Source: an uncultured Treponema sp. (GTDB lineage Bacteria; Spirochaetota; Spirochaetia; Treponematales; Treponemataceae). From it: a stretch of DNA of 39,826 nucleotides. Shown here piece by piece: positions 32,268-39,826 of the stretch. A program made the position numbers and the translations under genes. Every line of letters begins with the position of its first letter. Position 1 is the first letter of the stretch. Under the pieces are notes generated by a model. It saw only the letters and a program-made list of their open reading frames with translations, did not search any database and was not told the DNA's origin. Location of the stretch: positions 1 through 39,826 of the forward strand of contig CAMVHR010000025.1 in assembly GCA_947167345.1 (NCBI GenBank). Reading direction: 5' to 3'.

Positions 32268-32642
32268 TTAATATTGAATTGACATAATTCCCAAATCTTT
32301 ACAAACTGCTTCAAACTTCAAATATGCTTCATACACTTTTTTGGCATATTCGTTTGAAGCAACTGTTTTTTCAAAATCTTCATACTCCGAAGAAATGCAA
32401 TCATATTGTCGCTTAAGGTTTTTCATAAGATTTTCATTTGATAATACTTCTTTTTTGGGAAAATTACGTGATGATTGCAATAGTTTAGATAAGCTTTGAT
32501 ATGCTATCTCAAATTCCTGTAAACTTTTATTTATAGATTCAATATCTTCTTTCGTCAGCCAGAATCCATTTACAGGTTTCAATAAAAAATGAATGCCCAT
32601 TTCAGACAAAAGCTCATAAAGTTTTTCAAAATCTTGTAGCAT
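32268..32642 (-). CDS. Small helical hypothetical protein, 124 aa
   Basis: No family recognised. The sequence is almost entirely amphipathic helix (DFEKLYELLSEMGIHFLLKP, ESINKSLQEFEIAYQSLSKL), and two or three coiled-coil hairpins are likely. It is the third gene of the AAA+ operon, starting 3 bp after the stop of the zinc-finger gene, with GAGG upstream inside that gene's end. This spacing argues for translational coupling and a partner role. Confidence 0.7.
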   Translation of the reverse strand: MLQDFEKLYELLSEMGIHFLLKPVNGFWLTKEDIESINKSLQEFEIAYQSLSKLLQSSRNFPKKEVLSNENLMKNLKRQYDCISSEYEDFEKTVASNEYAKKVYEAYLKFEAVCKDLGIMSIQY

Positions 32643-32645
32643 AAG

Positions 32646-33605
32646 CTAGTCCTCAAACTCTGGTAATTCCAGAAAATACTTGAATCGTAATTTGTTAATT
32701 TTATTTTCCTGCTGAAGTTTTTCTTCTTTCGACATTCGCATGCGGTGTTTTAATGGGTCTAAATACTTTTTATGGCATCCGTCGCAGCAGCGCTCGTAGC
32801 CAAAGTTACGCTCAAAGTAATACTTTGCAGGATGAATATCACATCCATGCCCTTCAATTTTTTTACCGCAAAAAAAACACTCGTACTCTGTTTTTCTGTA
32901 TCCATATCTTTGACCAATTGGACGTGGTGCATATATATCAAAATATTCTGTGTAGTATTCTGATTCAATTTTTACAAAGTCGTTATAATATTCATCAGAA
33001 GGTTCACTAAGAAGATGATGTACTCGTTCATAACCAATTTCTGGATTTATACCAACATAGGTATCTTGTTGAACATAATACCAGGCTTCAAAAATATTCT
33101 CTGCAAACCCCACAAAACGCCATTTTATTTCTTTTTTCGTAGGATTAAACTTGTATGAACATTTTGCAAGTTCTTCTTCTGGAACAGAATATGGTTTAGC
33201 TGATGAAAATCTCGAAAGTGCCCAAATCTTAAATGGCATTGTAAATTCAACCTGTTCACAAAAATCACAAAGGAGTTCTGCAATTCGTTTGCGAGTTTTT
33301 ATTTCTGGGTTTTCGTACAATAACTGAAGTTTTTCTTTGGTTAATTCAAAGGCAAGCTTTCTTAGGTGAACATTTTCAGTTGCTTCTTTGTCAAAATGTC
33401 CACATAAGTCTTCATCGTAGCAAAAAGACTGAGCCTGAAAATCTTTTCTAAGCTGACTGTATTCATTAAGGCAGATTTCAAAGTCATTCACTGAATCTTT
33501 GTTTTCCATGAAAGATACTCTCTGTATTTTCTGAATACAGTCATTCAATTTTGCATTCAATTCATCAAATGAAATCTTCAAATGTCTTTCTTCAAAATTT
33601 GCCAT
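32646..33605 (-). CDS. Zinc-finger protein of the AAA+ operon, 319 aa
   Basis: The start is placed at 33605, where AGGGAG lies 6 nt upstream; a longer frame reaching 33731 would run back into the AAA+ gene. Near the C-terminus (243-278) is a metal-binding cluster: C243-x2-C246, C255, H258, then C273-C274-x2-C277-H278. This resembles an HNH-like or zinc-ribbon scaffold, but I cannot assign a nuclease His-Asn-His set with confidence. The N-terminal two-thirds are helical (KISFDELNAKLNDCIQKIQR). It follows the AAA+ gene by 10 bp and precedes the 124-aa gene by 3 bp. Confidence 0.75.
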   Translation of the reverse strand: MANFEERHLKISFDELNAKLNDCIQKIQRVSFMENKDSVNDFEICLNEYSQLRKDFQAQSFCYDEDLCGHFDKEATENVHLRKLAFELTKEKLQLLYENPEIKTRKRIAELLCDFCEQVEFTMPFKIWALSRFSSAKPYSVPEEELAKCSYKFNPTKKEIKWRFVGFAENIFEAWYYVQQDTYVGINPEIGYERVHHLLSEPSDEYYNDFVKIESEYYTEYFDIYAPRPIGQRYGYRKTEYECFFCGKKIEGHGCDIHPAKYYFERNFGYERCCDGCHKKYLDPLKHRMRMSKEEKLQQENKINKLRFKYFLELPEFED

Positions 33606-33615
33606 AAAATCTCCC

Positions 33616-35910
33616 TTAAGCACCAAATCCAATCTTGTGTTCGCTAGAACTTCCTTCTTCCTTCCACTGCTTTTTCTTTTCTGTTTGAAGATTTTTAAGT
33701 TCACCCAAAATGTATTCAGAGTTAACGTCATCAGGGTTCATAAAACGGATACGGCTTGAAAGTGCTCCAAAGTCACCAGGAGTTACACTCTCGCTGTCTT
33801 CTAGTTCTTCAACTTCTTTGTTAGAAAGATGATAATCAGGGAAGTATTTATCTAGCATGATTTTTATCCCGTCAAACTTCATCGGTTTGAACTCAACAAG
33901 AATATGGAATCTTCGTTGCATCGCAGGATCCATTATGTTACGCAAGTTTGTCGTGCAAATCAAAATGCCACTGAATTCTTCCATTTGAGTTAGGAATTCA
34001 TTTACAAGAGACCGTTCCCATGTGCGCTGAGCCTGATTTCTGTCATAGAAGAATGTATCTGCTTCGTCAAATAAAAGAATGGCATCGTTTTGTTCTGCTT
34101 CTTCAAATGCTTCACGTATATTTTTTTCATCTTCTCCAACCCAACAACTCAAAATATCACTTGGTCGGCGTAAAATAATTTCTTTTCCAAGTTGTTCTGC
34201 TATATAGCGTGCAAGTTCAGTTTTACCTGTTCCGCTCAATCCATAGAAAAGCATTCGTATTCCGTTTTCTGTACTCTTATTCTTTTCTGCATACCTTGCT
34301 GCATTCTGTACCATGTTCACGATTTTTAATGGATCCATAGATGCATTAAGAACACGCGGATCGTATTCTGCTTTTACTTTGTCGCGCATTTTCTTTTTCT
34401 TGCCGTTGAGTAAAAACGAGTTTTCCTTCATAACAATTTCTGCTTTTTTAAGAAGGATTTCTTCATCTTTGCATTCTATTGCCTCAATTGTCTTAACAAT
34501 ATTATCCACGCTCTGCCCTGTAAGATGGTATTTATCGAGCATAGAAACAAGTTCAGTTTTAGTATCATCAGTAATATCCAATGGCTCAATTCTTTGCGTT
34601 GCAATACTCTTCAACATTGCTTTTGGCATTGATTCAAAATAAATGCTGAATGTAAAGCGACGGCGAGTAGAATCATCAATCTGCTGCTGATGATTTATTA
34701 TATAAATCACTTTATTCTTACAGTTTTCAATCATCTTGTTCACAGTCCCCTTTGTCTTTGACGGAGTTTTACCGAAAAAAGAAAAATCAAGAGTCCGTAA
34801 AAGGGAATCTGCCTCGTCCACTATAATTACAGAATCACTTCTATCCATGGAAAGAAGACATACCAGACGTCTAAAAACATCACCTTTATCTTCAGCTTCT
34901 GCTTCATTTTTAAATATGTATATTTTTTTACCATTATTCTTGCAGATAGACTTTGCCAGTTCAGTCTTCCCGCTTCCTGGTTTTCCATAAAAAAGAATGG
35001 AAACTGGATTTCTGCCATTGAGCAGTTCTGTACATATTTCAACAGATTCTTTCTGTACTGAAAAACTTTCCAGCGAATAAGCTGTGCTACAATCAAGAGG
35101 TTTTAGAAGATCACTAAAATAAGGCTCAATGCTCTGTTCGCTGATGCAGTCATTCAGTGCAGTATTATAATCACCTTCATTATCTATAAAACCGAATGAC
35201 TTTAATTTCTGGTCACTGCGGAGCAAGTTGTTTAGAGATTTCTGAGTCATTCCCAAAATATCTGCCAAGCTGTTAGTAAATTCACTATTCGAGAAATCTC
35301 TTAAAGCTTCCATAGTGTTAAGCCGACTCATACAAAGAACATATCTTGCCTCATCCTCACTTAACCCTACCTGTTTAACAAGGAACTCTGTTTTAGATAT
35401 ATCATAGATTGATTCCTGCATTTTTTTTGTAAGGTTCAATTTTTGATTCATAGAATAATCAGATCCATTTCTAAATATTACTGCATTTATAATGGAAGAA
35501 AAAACAGGCTTATCTGCAAATAACATAACTCTGTGTAAATCAATTAAAACCTTATCTATTCTATCATAGCTGCGCATTTCCCTATCAACTTTTTTATCCT
35601 GCTCATAGATATAAGGAATATCACAGTCATCAAACATCATTTCTTTTGAAGCAGGTTCAACAAGAGGAATAAGAATATTTTGCTTTTCAAGCACTTTAAC
35701 TTCATATTCAAGAATTTTTGAAAGGCGTTCTGTTCTATCCAATGTCTCTGTGTAATCAAGAAAAGCATTGATAGACTCATCATATTCACGTATTAAAATC
35801 TTATTTGATTTTGTCTTGAATACATTATAAAGATAGAAGCATACAGCATACGGCTCATTTTTTGTATAAGTAATATTACTGCCTACAAATGAATTTCTTC
35901 TTCTTCTCAT
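33616..35910 (-). CDS. Tandem AAA+ ATPase
   Basis: The start is placed at 35910 (764 aa) because GGAGG lies 7 nt upstream; a further ATG at 35955 has none. A 280-residue helical N-domain of unknown type is followed by two AAA+ modules. Module 1 has Walker A GKPGSGKT (309-316), Walker B VIIVDEAD (361-368) and an RRRF arginine-finger-like end (416-419). Module 2 has GLSGTGKT (557-564), ILLFDEAD (611-618) and MQRRF (664-668). The second module reads like the classic AAA (Cdc48/FtsH/spastin) clade, so ring formation and protein or nucleoprotein remodelling are likely. It heads a three-gene operon divergent from the WYL regulator and is a candidate motor of a defence system. Confidence 0.88.
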   Translation of the reverse strand: MRRRRNSFVGSNITYTKNEPYAVCFYLYNVFKTKSNKILIREYDESINAFLDYTETLDRTERLSKILEYEVKVLEKQNILIPLVEPASKEMMFDDCDIPYIYEQDKKVDREMRSYDRIDKVLIDLHRVMLFADKPVFSSIINAVIFRNGSDYSMNQKLNLTKKMQESIYDISKTEFLVKQVGLSEDEARYVLCMSRLNTMEALRDFSNSEFTNSLADILGMTQKSLNNLLRSDQKLKSFGFIDNEGDYNTALNDCISEQSIEPYFSDLLKPLDCSTAYSLESFSVQKESVEICTELLNGRNPVSILFYGKPGSGKTELAKSICKNNGKKIYIFKNEAEAEDKGDVFRRLVCLLSMDRSDSVIIVDEADSLLRTLDFSFFGKTPSKTKGTVNKMIENCKNKVIYIINHQQQIDDSTRRRFTFSIYFESMPKAMLKSIATQRIEPLDITDDTKTELVSMLDKYHLTGQSVDNIVKTIEAIECKDEEILLKKAEIVMKENSFLLNGKKKKMRDKVKAEYDPRVLNASMDPLKIVNMVQNAARYAEKNKSTENGIRMLFYGLSGTGKTELARYIAEQLGKEIILRRPSDILSCWVGEDEKNIREAFEEAEQNDAILLFDEADTFFYDRNQAQRTWERSLVNEFLTQMEEFSGILICTTNLRNIMDPAMQRRFHILVEFKPMKFDGIKIMLDKYFPDYHLSNKEVEELEDSESVTPGDFGALSSRIRFMNPDDVNSEYILGELKNLQTEKKKQWKEEGSSSEHKIGFGA

Positions 35911-35933
35911 AGAATTCCTCCATAAAAAAAATA

Positions 35934-35962
35934 TTGTATTTTCATAATTACGCATTTATAAT
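35934..35962 (+). promoter_or_regulatory. Promoter of the WYL regulator gene
   Basis: TTGTAT (35934-35939), 17-bp spacer, TATAAT (35957-35962). Transcription would begin near 35969, directly at the operator. The AAA+ operon promoter must lie in the same 104-bp gap on the other strand but is less clear. Confidence 0.7.
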
Positions 35963-35968
35963 ATAAAA

Positions 35969-35994
35969 AGACATTCTCAAAAAATGAGAAATTT
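35969..35994. promoter_or_regulatory. WYL-type operator between the WYL gene and the AAA+ operon
   Basis: AGACA followed by TTCTCA (35974-35979), five A, TGAGAA (35985-35990) and ATTT. The dyad, its 5-bp spacing and the flanking AGACA match the site at 29024-29049 almost base for base. It covers the WYL transcription start, suggesting autoregulation. Confidence 0.7.
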
Positions 35995-36014
35995 TCAGGT
36001 TAATAGGATTTTTT

Positions 36015-37220
36015 ATGAAACGACTGAATATAACTGATGAAGAGTATGAGATTGTAGAAGAAGAAGCTCTTGAAGAATGGGAGGCATTCAAATATGAATA
36101 TTTAAAGAAGAATAATCATAAACCTTCTGAAACTCAGAAAAAGAAGTTCATTGCGGATTATATACAGAAAAATGCAATTCCTATTAAAGAACATATCCGT
36201 CAGTCAGAAAAGGAAAGCGGACAGCTTGAATGCCTTAAAACTGTGTTCATAGAGGATCGAAGGCAACTGACTATAGAAGAAATTTCAGAAGTGCTTATGC
36301 AGAGCGGTTTTTCAAAGGGCTCTAGCGTTAAAACGATCTACAGAAGGATTATCCCGGAACTTGAAAAACTAAACATAAAAAAAGGTGTTGGAGGAAAGTA
36401 TTACTATGATCCAAGCAGTGATAAAATCATAGCATATAGCAGGATGATTGAGGCAAGAGAAATAAACAGTCACGATAAAATTGAAAGCCTGACTATAATT
36501 TCAAATTTTTTGGAAACAATAAAAGATTCTCCCGTCTATGAGAAAGCAAAAGATTTTTTAGAAAAAGAAAAAGATAAACTGGATTATTCTAATGATTATA
36601 AAGAAAACTTTTCTAGAATAGTTTTTACAGGTGCCCCACAGTCAAGCATTAATCAAGAGTTCTGGGATAAAATCTACGAAGCAATGCACCATAACAACCC
36701 GATAAACATTCAATACAGGGGAGAAGGAAAAAAAGACTGTTCATTATATACGCTAAGACCTTATCAGTTGATTTTTGATAACGGCAGTTGGGAACTTTGG
36801 GCAGAATGCCTAAAAAAGAAACACGAAGGAATGAAGCTATTCAATCTTTCAAGAATTAAGCGTGTTGATATTCTTAAGAAAGAAGAAAACTTTCTTTTGC
36901 CTTCAGATTATAACTTTCTCCATACGCTTTCTGGAAATTTCGGTTGCTATAATGATAGAACGCCAAGGCTTTACAAAATAAAGTTCGAAAAAGACAGTTA
37001 TGCATATCTATATTCAAAAGATAGAATATGGGGAGACAATCAAAATTTTGAGGAAACAGATGACGGTTTTATCCTAACTTTTGAAGCATCACAATTTAAA
37101 CCAATCCTACGCTGGGTTCTTGGATGGGGGCCAGAGGTTAGGCCTTTAGAACCTTCAGAACTTGTTGATACCTGGAAAGCTAAAATTCAAAAGATGGCAC
37201 AAGAAATAAAAAATCCTTGA
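36015..37220 (+). CDS. WYL-domain transcription regulator
   Basis: 401 aa. A charged N-terminal extension (about 1-65) precedes a winged-helix region (RRQLTIEEISEVLMQSGF, then KTIYRRIIPELEKLNI; about 80-135). A WYL domain (NNPINIQYRG..LRPYQLIFDNGSWELWAECL..LFNLSRIKRVDIL; about 225-305) follows, with a C-terminal WCX-like dimerisation part ending WGPEVRPLEPSELVDTW. WYL regulators such as BrxR and CapW repress phage-defence operons and respond to nucleic-acid ligands. This one is divergent from a AAA+ operon and sits beside a dyad that recurs at the nuclease-helicase operon. AGGA lies about 6 nt before the ATG. Confidence 0.9.
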   Translation: MKRLNITDEEYEIVEEEALEEWEAFKYEYLKKNNHKPSETQKKKFIADYIQKNAIPIKEHIRQSEKESGQLECLKTVFIEDRRQLTIEEISEVLMQSGFSKGSSVKTIYRRIIPELEKLNIKKGVGGKYYYDPSSDKIIAYSRMIEAREINSHDKIESLTIISNFLETIKDSPVYEKAKDFLEKEKDKLDYSNDYKENFSRIVFTGAPQSSINQEFWDKIYEAMHHNNPINIQYRGEGKKDCSLYTLRPYQLIFDNGSWELWAECLKKKHEGMKLFNLSRIKRVDILKKEENFLLPSDYNFLHTLSGNFGCYNDRTPRLYKIKFEKDSYAYLYSKDRIWGDNQNFEETDDGFILTFEASQFKPILRWVLGWGPEVRPLEPSELVDTWKAKIQKMAQEIKNP

Positions 37221-37270
37221 CAAGTTTACTTGGTAATGATATAAAGTAATCAGTTGCATAGTTTACTTGG
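37217..37270 (+). promoter_or_regulatory. Consensus promoter flanked by an 11-bp direct repeat
   Basis: TTGACA (37217-37222), 17-bp spacer, TATAAA (37240-37245) forms an almost perfect promoter overlapping the WYL stop codon. AGTTTACTTGG occurs at 37223-37233 (in the spacer) and 37260-37270 (after the start site). The first copy is part of TTAC-TTG-GTAA and of TTACTT-N11-AAGTAA. These look like sites for a repressor of the ferredoxin operon. Confidence 0.7.
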
Positions 37271-37291
37271 CAGACGAAATCGGAGGATTTT

Positions 37292-38029
37292 ATGACTTTC
37301 CAGAACATACGTAAATTTCTGATAACATTTTCAATGCTGTTGTTTCCAATTACAATCTGGTATTTTTCTCCATACATAATAATTATGGCGGCAATGCAGC
37401 ATATCATCAACGGTAGCTTTATTGTGTTTACGCTGATGTTCCTACTGGGAATATTTTTCGGACGACTATGGTGCGGTTTTTTATGTCCTGCGGGCGGCAT
37501 GAGCGAATGCTTTGAACATTTTTCTCCGAAGACTCCTAAACAGGGCTGGCGCAATTATCTAAAATATGGAATATGGTTTGTATGGCTTTCGGGTGTAATT
37601 GTATGTCACATTCTTGGTAAGGGTAACTATACAATTCAGCCATTTTTCAAGACTGAACATGGCATATCAATTTCTAATATTTATTGCTATACAATTTATT
37701 ACGGCATTATATTTTTGTTTTTAATTCCTGCAATTGTTCATGGCAAAAGAGCAAGTTGCCACTATATCTGCTGGATGGCTCCGTTTATGATTTTGGGCTA
37801 TAAGTTGGGGAGTGCCCTTCATTTGCCTCAGTTAAAAATTAAAATGCATAAAGACAATTGTATTGAATGTGGAAAATGCAACAAAGTATGTAAGATGAGT
37901 GTAGATGTAAAGTCATTTGTTTTATCCAATAAAGTAAATGACATTCGTACAGCAGAATGCATTCTGTGCGGAGAGTGTGTTTCATCTTGTCCAAAGAATG
38001 TGTTTACCTATAAAATAACTAACAGATAA
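37292..38029 (+). CDS. NapH/NosR-like membrane protein with two [4Fe-4S] clusters
   Basis: Four to five transmembrane helices with the family motifs FGRLWCGFLCPAGGMSE (56-72) and CHYICWMAPF (156-165), then a cytoplasmic ferredoxin domain. The latter has C190-x2-C193-x2-C196-x3-C200 and C223-x2-C226-x2-C229-x3-C233. Such proteins pass electrons from the membrane to periplasmic or cytoplasmic oxidoreductases. No napA, nos or nrf gene is near, so the partner is unknown. In gut anaerobes similar orphan genes exist, often preceded by a small repressor site. GGAGG lies 5-6 nt before the ATG. It is co-directional with the next two small genes (15 and 12 bp gaps). Confidence 0.88.
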   Translation: MTFQNIRKFLITFSMLLFPITIWYFSPYIIIMAAMQHIINGSFIVFTLMFLLGIFFGRLWCGFLCPAGGMSECFEHFSPKTPKQGWRNYLKYGIWFVWLSGVIVCHILGKGNYTIQPFFKTEHGISISNIYCYTIYYGIIFLFLIPAIVHGKRASCHYICWMAPFMILGYKLGSALHLPQLKIKMHKDNCIECGKCNKVCKMSVDVKSFVLSNKVNDIRTAECILCGECVSSCPKNVFTYKITNR

Positions 38030-38043
38030 GAGGGGGAACTGAA

Positions 38044-38394
38044 ATGACAAAAGAAGAAATTTTGGAGCAAAGCAGGAAAGAAAATAATAACAAAGACATA
38101 TTCGATTTTGAAGTTCAGAAAACGGCAGTAATGGCAGCATATTTTTCTTCGTTTGGACTATGCCTGTTTATCTCTGTCTTAAACTGGATTTTTACAAGAC
38201 GTATAAATGTACAGTGTTGGATTATTTTCTTTGGCATGCTTACCGTTGCTTTCTTTATAAAATTCTTTAAGATGAAAAAATGGCATGAGCTTTTTGTCGC
38301 ACTGTGCTATCTTGCAATCTTTATTTTATTAACTCTTGTTTTTGTTTTCCAAATTACAGGACGCATCAATACAGATAGTATTACAAACACTTAA
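38044..38394 (+). CDS. Small membrane protein, DUF6442-like
   Basis: 116 aa: a charged N-terminus (TKEEILEQSRKENNNKDIFD) typical of the small membrane proteins coded next to YgzD/XRE-type regulators, then three TM helices (about 30-46, 55-73, 82-104). AGGGGG lies 6-7 nt before the ATG. It overlaps no gene and is followed after 11 bp by the XRE gene, which is probably its regulator or antagonist. The function is unknown, and the family name is from memory and tentative. Confidence 0.75.
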   Translation: MTKEEILEQSRKENNNKDIFDFEVQKTAVMAAYFSSFGLCLFISVLNWIFTRRINVQCWIIFFGMLTVAFFIKFFKMKKWHELFVALCYLAIFILLTLVFVFQITGRINTDSITNT

Positions 38395-38405
38395 GGAACT
38401 TTTGC

Positions 38406-38612
38406 ATGAACGATAACTTGGTCTTGAAAAATCGCCTTAAAGAAATTCGTGCTGAAAAAAATCTTTCACAGAATGCTCTTGCAGAATTAGTAGGAGTTTC
38501 ACGTAACACAATCAGTTCCATAGAGACAGGTCAGTTTTGCCCCACTGCAAAACTTGCCCTTATTTTATGCGTTGCTTTAGATAAAAAATTCGAAGATATA
38601 TTTTACTTTTAA
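38406..38612 (+). CDS. Small XRE-family regulator
   Basis: 68 aa, consisting only of a Cro/CI helix-turn-helix (LKEIRAEKNLSQNALAELVG, then VSRNTISSIETGQFCPTAKL) and the usual end FEDIFYF. This is the compact YgzD-type regulator usually paired with a small membrane protein, as here. It may bind the AGTTTACTTGG sites upstream of the operon, but that is inference. GGA lies about 8 nt before the ATG. Confidence 0.9.
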   Translation: MNDNLVLKNRLKEIRAEKNLSQNALAELVGVSRNTISSIETGQFCPTAKLALILCVALDKKFEDIFYF

Positions 38613-38650
38613 CAGGAAATCAAGGATAAACAATAATGCAGGAGAAAAAA

Positions 38651-39673
38651 ATGTTAATTGAGACAGAAAGATTATTTTTACGAGAAATGACCATGGCAGA
38701 TTATGATGCTCTTTATGCAGTTCTGTCAGATCCAGATATTATGCAGCACTACCCTTACACTTTTGATGAAGAGCGGGTACGCAGCTGGATAGAACGCAAC
38801 ATTAACCGATACAAAGAAAATGGTTTTGGATTATGGGCGGTGTGCTTAAAGTCAACAAGAGAAATGATTGGGGACTGCGGTCTTACTCTACAGAATATTG
38901 AAGGCCAGATGCTTCCAGAAATTGGCTACCATATTAGAAAAGACTGTCAGCGCAAAGGGTATGCAAAGGAAGCTGCAATTGCTGTTCGCGACTGGGCATT
39001 CTCAAACACAGAATATCCTGCACTATATTCTTACTGCAAATATACAAATGTGCCGTCATTTAAAACAGCAGAATCAATCGGCATGCATTTTGAAAAAGAA
39101 TATCCAGATGAAGCAAACGAAATTACGCATGTATCATGCATAACAAAAACAGAATGGAAAAAAATGAATTTCAGAAAAGCAACTCAAGATGACATAGATG
39201 AAATCTGTCAACTGGTAAAAAATGCAATCGATGTAATGGAGCAAAATGATATTCATCAATGGGATGAAATTTATCCGACAAAAGAAGATTTCATTAACGA
39301 TTTAAACAGCGGAAATCTTTTTGTGGGAATAATGGACAACGAAATTGCAGTCGTGTTTGTTTTAAATAAATGGCAGGACGAAGCTTATTTTTCAGCAGAG
39401 TGGACTTACAGCGGAGAAAATTTCTGCGTAATCCACCGTCTTTGTGTTAATCCTAAATTTCAAAAGCAGGGAATTGCAAAGAAAACTCTTATTTGTATAG
39501 AAGAAAAATTACAGAAGGAATGTGTAAAATCAATCAGACTGGATGTCTTTACAGAAAATCCTTATGCACTCAGGCTATATGAAAAAGCAGGCTATCATAA
39601 AACAGGAACAGCCGACTGGCGTAAAGGAAAATTTTTACTCATGGAAAAATTGCTAACGCCTCCTGTGCATTAA
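38651..39673 (+). CDS. Double GNAT acetyltransferase
   Basis: The start is placed at 38651, where AGGAG is 6 nt upstream; an ATG 15 nt earlier has a poorer site. Two GNAT domains are fused. Residues 1-168 are RimJ/RimL-like (LIETERLFLREMTMADYDAL, acetyl-CoA loop QRKGYAKEA). Residues 169-340 are a second GNAT (MNFRKATQDDIDEICQLV, loop QKQGIAKKT, C-terminal LDVFTENPYALRLYEKAGY). No stop or frameshift separates them. The substrates are unknown; the first resembles N-terminal or antibiotic acetyltransferases, the second generic small-molecule GNATs. Confidence 0.88.
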   Translation: MLIETERLFLREMTMADYDALYAVLSDPDIMQHYPYTFDEERVRSWIERNINRYKENGFGLWAVCLKSTREMIGDCGLTLQNIEGQMLPEIGYHIRKDCQRKGYAKEAAIAVRDWAFSNTEYPALYSYCKYTNVPSFKTAESIGMHFEKEYPDEANEITHVSCITKTEWKKMNFRKATQDDIDEICQLVKNAIDVMEQNDIHQWDEIYPTKEDFINDLNSGNLFVGIMDNEIAVVFVLNKWQDEAYFSAEWTYSGENFCVIHRLCVNPKFQKQGIAKKTLICIEEKLQKECVKSIRLDVFTENPYALRLYEKAGYHKTGTADWRKGKFLLMEKLLTPPVH

Positions 39674-39826
39674 TTCTATACCTTGCATTTCATCGCTATA
39701 ATTGTGCATCTTATCAAAAAGATATTCTCTTCTGCATTTTTATATCTTATAATAAAGATAAACTTATCTATGGAGAAGTTGATATGATTTTTAATATACG
39801 AGAAAAGTGCGATACTCTAGATTGAC
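39674..39826 (+). promoter_or_regulatory. Right-edge leader region with possible promoter and ribosome-binding site
   Basis: TATAAT at 39748-39753 and GGAGAAG (39772-39778) precede an ATG at 39784. The frame reads only 13 codons (MIFNIREKCDTLD) to a TGA near the window end. It could be a short leader peptide or a frame that is not used; the next gene lies outside the window. Confidence 0.35.

Noticed and set aside
32084..32287. 67-codon TTG-initiated frame after the split AlbA_2-type gene
   Set aside because: No Shine-Dalgarno or promoter, no recognisable domain, and its end overlaps the real leftward gene at 32268.
37180..37554. 124-codon leftward frame over the start of the ferredoxin gene
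   Set aside because: It is the antisense of the well-supported NapH-like gene and lacks a start signal.

Overview
The window looks like a chromosomal segment of a spirochaete, most likely a host-associated or rumen/oral type Treponema. The evidence is an AT-rich genome, a DUF4954-type left-handed beta-helix protein, a catalytically dead M16 pair-type protein, an RNase Y, a membrane-anchored PstS-like protein, relaxed lipoboxes and many Treponema-type conserved proteins. The genus is an inference from protein flavour; no rRNA is present.

Layout. (a) 1-1571: a GC-richer, tandem-domain surface-type protein is cut off in its second repeat exactly where a 7TMR-DISM sensor on the other strand is also cut off, so a breakpoint (recombination or assembly chimera) lies near 545-570. 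(b) 1572-19944: core metabolism. It holds dapA-asd (lysine/threonine branch), rny, a conserved unknown with a PtsN-like EIIA protein, transketolase, dgt with an HD-GYP protein, 5-formyl-THF cyclo-ligase, an inactive M16 peptidase homologue, a DUF4954 protein, and leuA. A leucine leader peptide and a UUCG-loop terminator precede leuA. (c) 19945-22762: a membrane-tethered PstS-like protein, and a two-gene unit pairing a membrane LuxR-type regulator with a MotA/ExbB-like protein. (d) 23117-37220: an accessory, defence-like island. It carries a Fic protein with its own dyad operator, a PD-(D/E)XK-SF2 helicase with six helicase-associated repeats in a four-gene operon that includes a lipoprotein, the last codons of a lost restriction-modification methylase, an IS3-family element that splits an AlbA_2/Schlafen-like ATP-binding protein, a dual-AAA+ ATPase with a zinc-finger protein and a small partner, and a divergent WYL regulator. 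(e) 37217-39826: a NapH/NosR-like ferredoxin membrane protein, a small membrane protein with an XRE regulator, a double-GNAT acetyltransferase, and 150 bp of probable next-gene leader.

Three things stand out. First, the same 26-bp dyad (TTCTCA-N5-TGAGAA with conserved flanks) lies in front of the WYL gene/AAA+ operon and, 7 kb away, in front of the nuclease-helicase operon. The two operons therefore look like one WYL-controlled regulon, which may be an undescribed defence system. Second, at least six genes have a -10 hexamer only 5-7 nt before the ATG and no Shine-Dalgarno sequence, so they are probably translated from leaderless mRNAs; the leucine leader peptide is among them. Third, leuA appears to be controlled by classical ribosome-mediated attenuation with CUA leucine codons. 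All statements are from reading the sequence by eye; no searches or folding programs were run.
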